Of a stretch of DNA of 64,000 bases, positions 1 through 8,248 are shown in pieces (within the stretch, counting starts at the first letter, position 1; the number at the start of each line of letters is the position of its first letter). The stretch comes from Nostoc sp. MG11 (GTDB lineage: Bacteria; Cyanobacteriota; Cyanobacteriia; Cyanobacteriales; Nostocaceae). Location of the stretch: positions 310,001 through 374,000 of the forward strand of contig NZ_JACXXN010000005.1 in assembly GCF_014904695.1 (NCBI RefSeq), read 5' to 3'. The notes beneath the pieces were generated by a model, which saw only the letters and a program-made list of their open reading frames with translations, made no database searches and was not told the DNA's origin. Made by a program: the position numbers and the translations under genes.

Positions 1-200
1 AATTATTTTGGCTGCCTACGAAAAGCTTAAGTAATGAAGTTTTGAAACGCAGAGGAATGCAGAGCAACGCAAAGGAGCGCAGCGAAAAGTTATGGAGGAG
101 AGTTTCCCCGACCTAGGAAACTTTTCAAGTTAGAGTATCGCAGAGAAATAACTTTGTCTACCTTTGCGTTAAAACTCTGCGTCACTCTACGTTTAAACAA
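1..200. other. Intergenic filler with dispersed repeats
   Basis: The tract contains AGAGGAATGCAGAGCAACGC and CTTTGCGTTAAAACTCTGCG, direct and inverted words that recur as spacer sequence in Nostoc-type genomes. No gene is seen. Confidence 0.5.
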
Positions 201-2117
201 TTACAGAATCGTCCCAGTTTCTTTCAAATAAACCCGCGTAAATGGCTCGTCTTCTCCCAAGGTGTAATCTTCAATTAATCCTTTGCGACGGATAGAGATG
301 TCGTTTTCTTTTCTAATCACCACAGTAGAACCGTCGAAGACATCCCGTACTAGCATCATCTCAATTTCGGTAGGATTATCCAGAACAACCATATTACTAT
401 TCTGGTAAAACATACCCTCTTCCTTTAGTACGTCTTCATTGTACTCAGCTATTAGCAAATCAAGTTTTGGATGACGCAGCAAAGTTTGAACGTTGATGTT
501 GTAATCTTTGCTGAATACTTTTTTTGACCGATTCACAAAAACTGCATCACGACAAACAGCGCCTATTGTCCAGTCAGGATGTTGCAAAAGAATATGATCA
601 ATCGTTTCTTGCAGCTCCTCAACTGAGATTTTATTAAAGGTGATAATTGGGATTCTGGCATGCGTACCAGTCTCAAAAAATGTTTCTAAGATATGTGAAG
701 GCACATCAACGCTGTCACCAACCGCCGGTTTAAGATGCATTAAAATACCAGGTGCAGCGTTAATTTCCAGGATGGCAAAATTACTGGTTTTCCAAGATTC
801 TGCGAGACTTTTGGTAATAACATCAATACCGAGGCAAGTTAGCTGAAAGTGTTGGGCAATGTCTTGCGCCAAGATAATGTTGTCGTGGTGAACTATATCT
901 GTAGCATTGATGCTCATACCTCCAGCGGAAAGATTAGCGACTTTACGAAGGTAAACAACACGGTCTTTCTTAATAACGCTTTCCAGTGAAAAACCTTGTT
1001 CTTCTAGGTAGAGTTGCATCGCCTCATCACGCTGAATCTTACTCATCGGCGAGGTGGGTGTATCCAAACGTCCAGGTTTTCTGTTTTCTTGGCGAATTAA
1101 CTCTTCAATAGTTGAATTTCCATCACCGACAATCGATGCTGGACGGCGTTCTGTAGCGGCGACGAATTTGCCATCGACACACAGCAAGCGAAAATCTGCT
1201 CCTGGAATGCTTCTCTCGACAATTATCTGTGTTGATTGTTCTTCTGGAATTGCTGCCAGTGCCCTATTGTAAGCAGATACCAGTTCTTGTGCATCTTGTA
1301 CATCAGCTGTTACGCCGATTCCTTTATGACCTACTACAGGCTTAACTGCTACTGGGTAGCCAATTTCTCTTGCTACCGCTAAGGCTCCTTTTTCAGAGAC
1401 AACGATATCGCCTTCGGGTACTGGGAAACCCAAAGTTTTTAAAAATGCTTTGCAGTCGTCTTTGCGGGTGGTGAACTCCGAATCTAGATGGCTATCACAG
1501 TTAAATGTTGTTGCTACCCCCCTAACTTGTTTTTTGCCAAAACCGTATTGCATTAGTCCTTCTTCCCATAAGTAAAAGGTGGGAATACCTTTGTCGTAGG
1601 CTGTTCGCAATAAGGCGTAAACAGTGGGGCCGCCGTAGACAGATTGTCGGAATCGTCTTTGAAGCCTCACAAGCTGTTCATCAAAAAGGAAGTCTTCTTT
1701 TTGGGTAATGGTTTCAAACCAATCCCAAACAAAGTAAACTACCTCTCTAGTTGTACGTTCATATAGTGATTGAACGCTGATTCGGACAAAATCTGGGTAT
1801 GGCTTGACACTCCAACGGTTGAGGTGTAAGTCCATATACAGCTTTCCAACTTCTGAAACAAGTTGGGCAAATAGATGAGCATAGGATTCGTAAGTTTGTT
1901 CACCTAAATGGGGATAGCGATCGCCAATAATCGAAATATAATCCTCTAGGGGCAGAGGCTCTCTATACTCTGTCAGAGCAAAATCAAATACTAGTGCCCC
2001 TGTATTCAAATAGAAATTCGGCCCAATATAATGCTTGAAGTTGAAAATATCGAATACATCAGTTCTTCTCGCATTGATACGGACTGCATCGCTTTTTTGT
2101 TGAACCATTGATTGCAA
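201..2117 (-). CDS. cphA2: CphA2-type cyanophycin synthetase
   Basis: The 638-residue protein has the cyanophycin synthetase N-terminal domain (about 1-215) and an ATP-grasp domain (about 218-475; GYPVAVKPVVGHKGIGV near 253-269). The C-terminal part is short and has no visible Mur-ligase P-loop. Canonical CphA is about 870-900 residues, so the length and missing Mur-ligase site fit CphA2, known from diazotrophic cyanobacteria to rebuild cyanophycin from beta-Asp-Arg dipeptides with ATP. The start ATG at 2117 is followed by a second ATG three codons on, either of which is possible. The divergent cyanophycinase gene nearby supports a make-and-break pair for the nitrogen polymer. The CphA2 subtype is inferred from length and architecture. 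Confidence 0.85.
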   Translation of the reverse strand: MQSMVQQKSDAVRINARRTDVFDIFNFKHYIGPNFYLNTGALVFDFALTEYREPLPLEDYISIIGDRYPHLGEQTYESYAHLFAQLVSEVGKLYMDLHLNRWSVKPYPDFVRISVQSLYERTTREVVYFVWDWFETITQKEDFLFDEQLVRLQRRFRQSVYGGPTVYALLRTAYDKGIPTFYLWEEGLMQYGFGKKQVRGVATTFNCDSHLDSEFTTRKDDCKAFLKTLGFPVPEGDIVVSEKGALAVAREIGYPVAVKPVVGHKGIGVTADVQDAQELVSAYNRALAAIPEEQSTQIIVERSIPGADFRLLCVDGKFVAATERRPASIVGDGNSTIEELIRQENRKPGRLDTPTSPMSKIQRDEAMQLYLEEQGFSLESVIKKDRVVYLRKVANLSAGGMSINATDIVHHDNIILAQDIAQHFQLTCLGIDVITKSLAESWKTSNFAILEINAAPGILMHLKPAVGDSVDVPSHILETFFETGTHARIPIITFNKISVEELQETIDHILLQHPDWTIGAVCRDAVFVNRSKKVFSKDYNINVQTLLRHPKLDLLIAEYNEDVLKEEGMFYQNSNMVVLDNPTEIEMMLVRDVFDGSTVVIRKENDISIRRKGLIEDYTLGEDEPFTRVYLKETGTIL

Positions 2118-2178
2118 ACCTTTGGCTAAACACCCTGAATTTTAAACGCCGAGTTACAGTTACTTAGACTTATTGATT

Positions 2179-2192
2179 GTAGATTGATTCAC
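2179..2192 (-). promoter_or_regulatory. Possible degenerate NtcA site upstream of cphA2
   Basis: Read on the minus strand this is GTG-N8-TAC, one base from the NtcA consensus GTA-N8-TAC. Twenty-two bases further on lies TAACTC, near the -10 form TAN3T but lacking the last T. It sits about 60 bases before the cphA2 start. The match is imperfect and could be chance. Confidence 0.25.
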
Positions 2193-2427
2193 ATTGCTTT
2201 TTAGGAAGCGATAGCTTTGCTATTAATTTTGCCAGCCTTAACTTAACCCTAATACTCAGCATTTTCAACTATCTCAGGGCATAATTCAACCTTTAGAAGT
2301 CAGTATAGAAGAAATATCCGTGCGTATAAAATCATTAGGAGTGCTAAAAGATATAACCTTTGAGAGGTGCGAGACTCGTCTCAAATTTGTATAAATAATA
2401 TTTAGGCTATTAAAAAGACAGCAAACT

Positions 2428-2631
2428 ATGAATAGCACACAAACTGGTCTAAGATATGAAGTTCGACAACTTGCTGAGGAGGCTTTTCACCTCAGGTTGA
2501 TTTCTGGGCATGGGGATGGGCCAGATTTAAGTGAGTATCAAATTGTCTACCAAGGTAAACCTAGACATCTCCCACTAGAACAGGCTCGCCTTTTCTTAAC
2601 TAACTTGCTTTACAGAAGTCAGATTCACTAA
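2428..2631 (+). CDS. Small hypothetical protein, 67 aa
   Basis: This is a 67-residue soluble acidic protein with no membrane segment or cysteine motif. I do not recognise a family. It begins with ATG in an AT-rich leader without a strong Shine-Dalgarno sequence, and a 9-bp stem hairpin follows about 190 bases downstream. It lies in the gap between the divergent cphA2 and cphB genes and reads toward cphB. Its ordinary composition and mid-sequence pattern (YQIVYQGKPRHLPLEQARLF) suggest a real small gene. A cyanophycin-related role is only a guess from position. Confidence 0.5.
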   Translation: MNSTQTGLRYEVRQLAEEAFHLRLISGHGDGPDLSEYQIVYQGKPRHLPLEQARLFLTNLLYRSQIH

Positions 2632-2818
2632 AGTTTTCAAGTCAAATACATAGCTTAAAATATCCAATTACAGTCGGATAAGATCAATACCAAAATTCAG
2701 TTAAAGTTTTCACCTTACTGATTAAAACATTGTGCAACAGTTACATATAATAATAAATTCTTCAAAATTGCACAATGAATACACACTCAAAAAATTCACA
2801 ACAAATAAGATAAACAAT

Positions 2819-2843
2819 GCCTCTAGATAACAGTTCTAGAGGC
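2819..2843 (+). terminator. Hairpin after the 67-aa gene
   Basis: A perfect 9-bp stem (GCCTCTAGA / TCTAGAGGC) with a 7-base loop. No clear T-run follows, so it is either a weak terminator or a simple palindrome. It lies just upstream of the NtcA-type promoter. Confidence 0.4.
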
Positions 2844-2867
2844 TGTTGAATGAGTAATTTAAATTTT

Positions 2868-2909
2868 GTATATAGAAATACTTTTTAGGGAAATGATGAT
2901 TTTTATTCT
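2868..2909 (+). promoter_or_regulatory. Canonical NtcA-activated promoter for cphB
   Basis: GTA-TATAGAAA-TAC (2868-2881) matches the NtcA palindrome GTA-N8-TAC exactly. After 22 bases comes TATTCT (2904-2909), matching the -10 form TAN3T. This is the textbook class II NtcA promoter layout, predicting a start near 2916 and a leader of about 135 bases before the cphB start at 3051. The bases are seen directly; nitrogen-starvation activation is inferred from the family. Confidence 0.75.
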
Positions 2910-3050
2910 TTTCCTTAAATTTTTCTGCGCCAAATTGCTTTTTGATATTTTACTCTTAAATTTTGTATCGTAATCTACCAAATGGGTGATTCTACAGTTT
3001 TAATTGTCATGTTTTATTGAAATTTATCAACCAAATCAGGAGGCATCATT

Positions 3051-3902
3051 GTGGAAAGTACGACTAAACGGCAACTAGTGATTATTGGAGGAGCTGAAGA
3101 TAAAGAGAATGATTCCCAAATTCTTAGGGAGTTTGTACGTCGCGCTGGTGGTACGAAAGCAAACATTGTGATTATGACAGCAGCGACAGAACTACCAAGA
3201 GAAGTAGGAGAGAATTATATTAGAGTGTTTGAGCGACTAGGAGCCGAGAATGTTCGTATCATTGACACGGAAACCCGTGAAGATGCAACTTCATCCACAG
3301 CGTTGGAAGCTATTCACAAAGCAACTGGCGTATTTTTTACTGGGGGCGACCAAGCCCGGATTACCAGCATCCTCAAAGACACTGAAATCGATGCAGCTAT
3401 TCATAAACGCTTCTCTGAAGGCATAGTTGTGGCAGGCACAAGCGCTGGTGCTGCTGTAATGCCTGATAAAATGATTGTAGAAGGTGACTCCCAGACAAAC
3501 CCTCGAATTGAAGTTGTGGAAATGGGACCTGGTCTTGGTTTTTTGCCAGGTGTAGTAATTGATCAACATTTTTCCCAGCGTGGACGTTTAGGACGCCTGA
3601 TTGCAGCTTTGCTGCAAGAGCCTGCTGTTTTGGGATTCGGTATTGATGAGAACACGGCTATGGTTGTTACCGATGACCAAATTGAAGTGATTGGCGAAGG
3701 TGCAGTAACAATTGTAGACGAATCAGAGGCTACGTATAATAATCTCGGTGAAATATTGAAGGATGAGCCTTTAGCAATTTTTGGCTCAAAGCTTCATATT
3801 CTGCCACATGGTTATAAATTTGACCTCAAAACTCGCCAACCTATCCTAAATAATGGTACTGTGCCAGATGGGTCTGTACCAGTTGGTTCAACAAACACCT
3901 AA
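3051..3902 (+). CDS. cphB: Cyanophycinase (peptidase S51)
   Basis: This 283-residue intracellular serine exopeptidase hydrolyses cyanophycin to beta-Asp-Arg dipeptides. The nucleophile motif GTSAGAA places the catalytic serine at 131; His173 (VIDQHFSQRGR) and Glu200 (GFGIDENTA) fit the S51 triad. The start is GTG at 3051, chosen because AGGAGG (3038-3043) lies seven bases upstream and the protein has the usual length. An exact NtcA-type promoter lies upstream, suggesting induction under nitrogen limitation. With cphA2 transcribed divergently, the locus could recycle the dipeptide. Confidence 0.95.
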   Translation: MESTTKRQLVIIGGAEDKENDSQILREFVRRAGGTKANIVIMTAATELPREVGENYIRVFERLGAENVRIIDTETREDATSSTALEAIHKATGVFFTGGDQARITSILKDTEIDAAIHKRFSEGIVVAGTSAGAAVMPDKMIVEGDSQTNPRIEVVEMGPGLGFLPGVVIDQHFSQRGRLGRLIAALLQEPAVLGFGIDENTAMVVTDDQIEVIGEGAVTIVDESEATYNNLGEILKDEPLAIFGSKLHILPHGYKFDLKTRQPILNNGTVPDGSVPVGSTNT

Positions 3903-3990
3903 CCTTTAGCAGATGCATTTAAATCAGTAGTTGATATATCTAAATTCGTGATATTCATCTCTTAAATATCCTCCCAACCAACTCGAAAAA

Positions 3991-4006
3991 GGGGAATATA
4001 TTCCCC
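3991..4006 (+). repeat. Small palindrome downstream of cphB
   Basis: GGGGAATATATTCCCC is a perfect 16-base palindrome about 90 bases after the cphB stop. Only a short CCCTTTC tract follows, so terminator activity is uncertain. Confidence 0.4.
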
Positions 4007-4141
4007 CCCTTTCACAGAATATAAGGGAGGATTATTTATAGTAATTCTTACCTCGGTGAGGTACACAGAAGAAGTAATTAACCACAGATAAACACAGCGA
4101 AAAGTTTGCGTGTCCAGGTTTATCGGCGCAAAACTTTAAAG

Positions 4142-4265
4142 AATATTCAAGCTGCTGAGGCATCAATAGTTGGGTTAGGCGATGTCAGACGGGCTATACC
4201 TGCAATTGCTGTCTGAGCTAGAATCCCACGCCTTTAACGAAGTGGAGGTATGGGAGTATGTCAAT
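4142..4265 (+). pseudogene. TnpB 3' relic and IS200/IS605-type right end
   Basis: A 24-codon open tract ending at TGA 4214-4216 encodes NIQAAEASIVGLGDVRRAIP and four more residues, resembling the C-terminal tail of cyanobacterial TnpB proteins. It is followed by GAATCCCACGCC, a short fold-back and GGGAGTATGTCAA, a layout typical of the right end of IS605-type elements, where the guide (omega) RNA is encoded. The rest of tnpB and the left end are gone. The remaining 3903-4405 gap holds a small palindrome and no other recognised feature. Identification is by remembered family pattern. Confidence 0.5.
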
Positions 4266-4405
4266 CAGGAGTAGTTCATTAATCGCTACACTAGATAAAT
4301 GAAGCGAGTTGCTAAAACACTAAAAGTGGCTTTCAACCTTTATTGCAACTCAGGACACCGCTACAATAGTACCCTAAAGCAGGATTATGCCAAAATAGCG
4401 ATATT

Positions 4406-5881
4406 ATGACTTCTACTACGACTGTCAAAACTGAGTATGAAGCGATTATTGGATTAGAAACCCATTGTCAGCTGAGTACCAACACCAAAATTTTCTCTAC
4501 TAGTTCTACAGCTTTCGGTGCTGACCCTAATACTAATATTGACCCGGTTTGTATGGGTTTACCTGGGGTATTACCCGTACTCAACCAAAAAGTTCTGGAA
4601 TATGCTGTTAAGGCGGGTTTGGCATTGAATTGTCAGATTGCCAAATATAGTAAATTTGACCGTAAACAGTATTTTTATCCTGACCTACCCAAAAATTACC
4701 AAATTTCTCAGTATGACCTGCCGATCGCAGAACATGGTTGGTTAGAAATTGAGTTGGTAGATGCTGAGGGAAACCCAATTCGTAAACGCATTGGGATCAC
4801 GCGTTTACACATGGAAGAAGATGCAGGAAAATTGGTACACGCAGGCAGCGATCGCCTCTCTGGTTCTACTTATTCTCTGGTAGACTATAATCGCGCAGGT
4901 ATACCTTTGGTAGAAATTGTCTCTGAACCAGATTTGCGTTCGGGACTAGAAGCGGCTGAATATGCCGAAGAGTTACGCCGCATTGTGCGATATCTTGGTG
5001 TGAGTGACGGCAATATGCAAGAAGGGTCACTACGCTGTGATGTCAACATCTCCGTGCGTCCAGTGGGACGAAAGGAGTTTGGCACTAAGGTAGAAATCAA
5101 AAACATGAACTCGTTCAACGCCATTCAACGGGCGATTGACTACGAAATTGAGCGGCAAATTGCAGCGGTAGAAGCAGGCGATCGCATTATACAAGAAACT
5201 CGCCTGTGGGAAGAAGGCGCTCAACGTACAATTAGTATGCGGGTTAAAGAAGGTTCTAGCGATTACCGCTACTTCCCTGAACCAGATTTAGCACCAATTG
5301 AGGTGTCAAACGAACAATTAGAGAAGTGGCGTAGCGAACTACCAGAATTACCAGCTCAAAAACGCCATCATTATGAAAGTGAGTTGGGACTTTCAGCTTA
5401 CGATGCGCGAGTCTTGACAGAAGATCGTCCTGTATCAGAATATTTTGAAGCTGCGATCGCAGCTGGAGCAAATCCAAAAGCTGCAGCTAACTGGATTACT
5501 CAAGATATTGCCGCACACCTCAACAAGCAAAAACTTGCTATCACAGAAATTGCTCTGACTCCCATCAATCTCGCTGATGTGATCACTCGGATTGAAAAAG
5601 GCAAAATTAGTAATGCCCAAGCTAAAGAAAAACTCCCAGATTTGCTGAGTGGTATTTCTCCTGAAAAAGCTTTTGCTGGTCAGGAATTGATCACTGATCT
5701 TAGTGTACTGGAACCTATCGTTGATGAAGTCATTGCTGCCAACCCCAAAGAACTAGAAAAGTATCGCAACGGTAACACTAATCTTAAAGGCTTCTTTGTT
5801 GGGCAAGTTTTGAAAAAGACTGGCAAACGTGCTGACCCGAAGCTGACTAACGAATTGGTAGATAAGAAATTGAATGCCTAG
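4406..5881 (+). CDS. gatB: Asp/Glu-tRNA amidotransferase subunit B
   Basis: GatB is the tRNA-binding and kinase subunit of GatCAB, which converts Glu-tRNA(Gln), and Asp-tRNA(Asn) in some species, to the amidated form. The 491-residue length is normal. Visible signatures are GLETHCQLSTNTKIFS near the N-terminus, MQEGSLRCDVNISVRP and KVEIKNMNSF in the middle, and the YqeY-like tail ending NLKGFFVGQVLKKTGKRADP. The start is ATG at 4406. It stands alone here; gatA and gatC must be elsewhere, as is usual in cyanobacteria. Confidence 0.96.
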   Translation: MTSTTTVKTEYEAIIGLETHCQLSTNTKIFSTSSTAFGADPNTNIDPVCMGLPGVLPVLNQKVLEYAVKAGLALNCQIAKYSKFDRKQYFYPDLPKNYQISQYDLPIAEHGWLEIELVDAEGNPIRKRIGITRLHMEEDAGKLVHAGSDRLSGSTYSLVDYNRAGIPLVEIVSEPDLRSGLEAAEYAEELRRIVRYLGVSDGNMQEGSLRCDVNISVRPVGRKEFGTKVEIKNMNSFNAIQRAIDYEIERQIAAVEAGDRIIQETRLWEEGAQRTISMRVKEGSSDYRYFPEPDLAPIEVSNEQLEKWRSELPELPAQKRHHYESELGLSAYDARVLTEDRPVSEYFEAAIAAGANPKAAANWITQDIAAHLNKQKLAITEIALTPINLADVITRIEKGKISNAQAKEKLPDLLSGISPEKAFAGQELITDLSVLEPIVDEVIAANPKELEKYRNGNTNLKGFFVGQVLKKTGKRADPKLTNELVDKKLNA

Positions 5882-5930
5882 TTTTTATTGAAACTCGCAT
5901 CTTGCATCAGTTGCAATAACCGCTTTAAGA

Positions 5931-6011
5931 ATGCTGACTCAAAACCCTGTGGCTTTAGTCCAAGCAATGAAAGCTGCTAGTAGGCAAAAGGGTAAAAACA
6001 AGAACCTCTAA
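5931..6011 (+). CDS. Possible 26-aa ORF
   Basis: A short ATG-started frame encodes MLTQNPVALVQAMKAASRQK followed by six more mostly basic residues. It begins about 50 bases after gatB. No strong ribosome binding site is visible, and a chance ORF is quite possible. Confidence 0.2.
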   Translation: MLTQNPVALVQAMKAASRQKGKNKNL

Positions 6012-6069
6012 ACAGGTGTTTTCCCCGTAATTTCTTCACAAAATGTTTACAAGAAGACCAAAAAGAAGG

Positions 6070-6158
6070 GTGACAACCCTCATGCCTAAGATGGTATACT
6101 GTGGTAAGTAGATGCACCCTGATGATCTGGAGAGCTGCCTAAGTAGCTCTCTTTTTTT
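6070..6158 (+). ncRNA. Candidate small RNA with its own promoter and terminator
   Basis: GTGACA (6070-6075) and TATACT (6095-6100), 19 bases apart, resemble a sigma-70 promoter, giving a predicted start near 6107. A rho-independent terminator ends at 6158, so the transcript would be about 50 nt. No open frame of note lies inside. I do not recognise it as a named cyanobacterial small RNA. The rest of the 5882-6447 gap is AT-rich and shows nothing else. Confidence 0.35.
6130..6158 (+). terminator. Rho-independent terminator
   Basis: A 7-bp stem (GAGAGCT 6130-6136 / AGCTCTC 6145-6151) with an 8-base loop is followed directly by seven T residues. It could end gatB read-through or a separate small RNA. 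Confidence 0.8.
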
Positions 6159-6447
6159 GTTTTAGTGCTACATAGGGTAGTATAGTAAACAAAAATTTAT
6201 CTTTTGGTGATTTTCAAAGCAACTAGCTATTTTTTATAAGGTAATAATTACCGATTATTATGGCACTCTCACTGCACATTACTTAGTCATAAGAAAGGTA
6301 AAAAAAATTATGCTAATCGCTAATTGGTGCATTATTATTGCCAACAGTAGAAATGCTTGATTAGGAAGAGTTAGCTATTTAGTAACTGAATAACTAATAT
6401 CAGTTAAATGTGCTACCTACCCAACCTGATAGTTGTAGGGAAAAATA

Positions 6448-7689
6448 ATGACAGATTGGCAGAAAATTGTTGGTGGTGTCACAGCCCCAAGAGGCTATCG
6501 GGCGGCAGGAATTACCGCAGGACTGAAACCTTCGGGGTTGCCAGATTTAGCTTTGATATTATCAGACGTAGAAGCGATCGCAGCTGGTGTATTTACCACC
6601 AGCCAAGTTAAAGCCGCCTGTGTAGACTATTGTCGCCAACATTTACGAACCAAACATAGTGCTAGGGCGATTCTCTGCAATGCCGGACAAGCAAACGCCG
6701 CTACAGGTACTCAAGGTTGGGTTGATGCTCTAGAATCTGCTATGGCAGTAGCCCAAGCACTAAACATTCCCTCGGAATCTATGTTACTAGCTTCCACTGG
6801 GGTAATTGGGCAACGAATTCCTATGGATAAACTCAAAGCAGGAATTCCCAAACTAGTGGCAGCACTATCAGAAACAGGCTCAGATGCAGCAGCCGAAGCG
6901 ATTATCACCACAGACTTAGTAACAAAATCCATAGCCCTAGAGACAACTATAGGCGACCGCCCCGTGCGGATTGGCGGCATTGCCAAAGGTTCCGGGATGA
7001 TTCATCCCAACATGGCAACCATGCTAGCATTTGTCACCTGTGATGCAGCTGTTTCACCCACCCTTTGGCAGCAGATGTTAACAAGGGTAGCTGATAGAAG
7101 TTTCAATTCCATCACCGTTGATGGTGATACTAGCACCAACGACAGCTTAATTGCCTTAGCAAATGGTCAATCCCGCACCCCAGCAATTACCGAAATGGGG
7201 GTAGAAGCAGAAAAATTAGAAGCAATGTTAACAGCAGTATGCCAGCATTTAGCCAAAGCGATCGCTCGTGATGGTGAAGGTGCAACCTGTCTGATTGAAG
7301 TGCAAGTAACTGGGGCCCACGATGAACTCTCAGCTCGTCAAATAGCCAAAACTATTGCTGGTTCATCCTTAGTTAAATCTGCAATCTTTGGACGTGACCC
7401 CAACTGGGGACGCATCGCCGCCGCCGCTGGACGTGCAGGTGTGCCTTTTGAGCAAGAAAGCCTACAAATTAAGTTAGGTAATTTTTTAATGCTGGATAAT
7501 GGTCAACCTTTAACCTTTGACCGTGCAGCGGCGAGTGCTTATTTGAAACAAGCCGCGATGGGTGCTTATCTTGAAGAGGATACTGTGTTAATCTCCGTCA
7601 GCGTTGGCAATGGTCATGGTACAGGTAAAGCGTGGGGTTGTGACTTGAGTTACGACTACGTGAAAATTAACGCCGAGTATACGACTTAA
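6448..7689 (+). CDS. argJ: Bifunctional ornithine acetyltransferase / N-acetylglutamate synthase
   Basis: ArgJ moves the acetyl group from N-acetylornithine to glutamate in cyclic arginine synthesis. The 413-residue precursor cleaves itself before a threonine that becomes the nucleophile; here KGSGMIHPNMATMLAF places that residue at Thr191. Other family marks are SILASTGVIG-like SMLLASTGVIG (111-121), DGDTSTNDS and GRDPNWGRIAAAAGRAG. The start ATG at 6448 gives the standard N-terminus (VTAPRGYRAAGITAG). Arginine is also a cyanophycin building block, though nothing here shows a shared transcript with the cph genes. Confidence 0.96.
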   Translation: MTDWQKIVGGVTAPRGYRAAGITAGLKPSGLPDLALILSDVEAIAAGVFTTSQVKAACVDYCRQHLRTKHSARAILCNAGQANAATGTQGWVDALESAMAVAQALNIPSESMLLASTGVIGQRIPMDKLKAGIPKLVAALSETGSDAAAEAIITTDLVTKSIALETTIGDRPVRIGGIAKGSGMIHPNMATMLAFVTCDAAVSPTLWQQMLTRVADRSFNSITVDGDTSTNDSLIALANGQSRTPAITEMGVEAEKLEAMLTAVCQHLAKAIARDGEGATCLIEVQVTGAHDELSARQIAKTIAGSSLVKSAIFGRDPNWGRIAAAAGRAGVPFEQESLQIKLGNFLMLDNGQPLTFDRAAASAYLKQAAMGAYLEEDTVLISVSVGNGHGTGKAWGCDLSYDYVKINAEYTT

Positions 7690-7850
7690 AGAAATAAACT
7701 ACAAAGACGCAAATATCACCTATTTCAATAACAGAATAGTAGACTAATAAGGCTTACCACAAACAAACTTTAAACTACCACCCCATCAATGACCTTAAGG
7801 TAACTTAAATATGTGACAGTGTATTTATTCAATTATCAAAATACACAATT

Positions 7851-8243
7851 ATGGTTTTTGCAGGTAAACGACCGAGTAATTTAGGTGTTAACAATGGTAA
7901 ATTAGCACCTTGTCCCAACTCCCCTAACTGTGTTTCCAGCCAGAGTTCAGATGCAACCCATCAAATTGCACCGTTGATTACGTCTAACCCAGAGAGTGCG
8001 ATCGCAACTCTTAAAGGTATCATTAAATCCCTACCCAGAACTAAAATAATTACTGAAAGTAAGGATTATTTGTATGCGGAATTCAAGAGTGCTTTGATGG
8101 GATTTGTGGATGATGTAGAGTTCTATCTAGACAGAAAAGCAAACGTGATCCAGGTTCGCTCAGCCTCACGCTTAGGTCAGAGTGATTTGGGTGTCAATCG
8201 TCAACGCATAGAGACGATTAGAGCGCAATTAAACAAAGTTTAG
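7851..8243 (+). CDS. DUF1499 family protein
   Basis: The 130-residue protein has the DUF1499 signature LAPCPNSPNCVSSQ near residues 23-36, with paired cysteines, and the later block FVDDVEFYLDRKANVIQVRSASRLGQSDLGVNRQRIE. Function is unknown; members are widespread in cyanobacteria and plastids. No signal peptide or membrane segment is visible. It ends six bases before the convergent glycosyltransferase gene. Confidence 0.8.
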   Translation: MVFAGKRPSNLGVNNGKLAPCPNSPNCVSSQSSDATHQIAPLITSNPESAIATLKGIIKSLPRTKIITESKDYLYAEFKSALMGFVDDVEFYLDRKANVIQVRSASRLGQSDLGVNRQRIETIRAQLNKV

Positions 8244-8248
8244 ACCGA

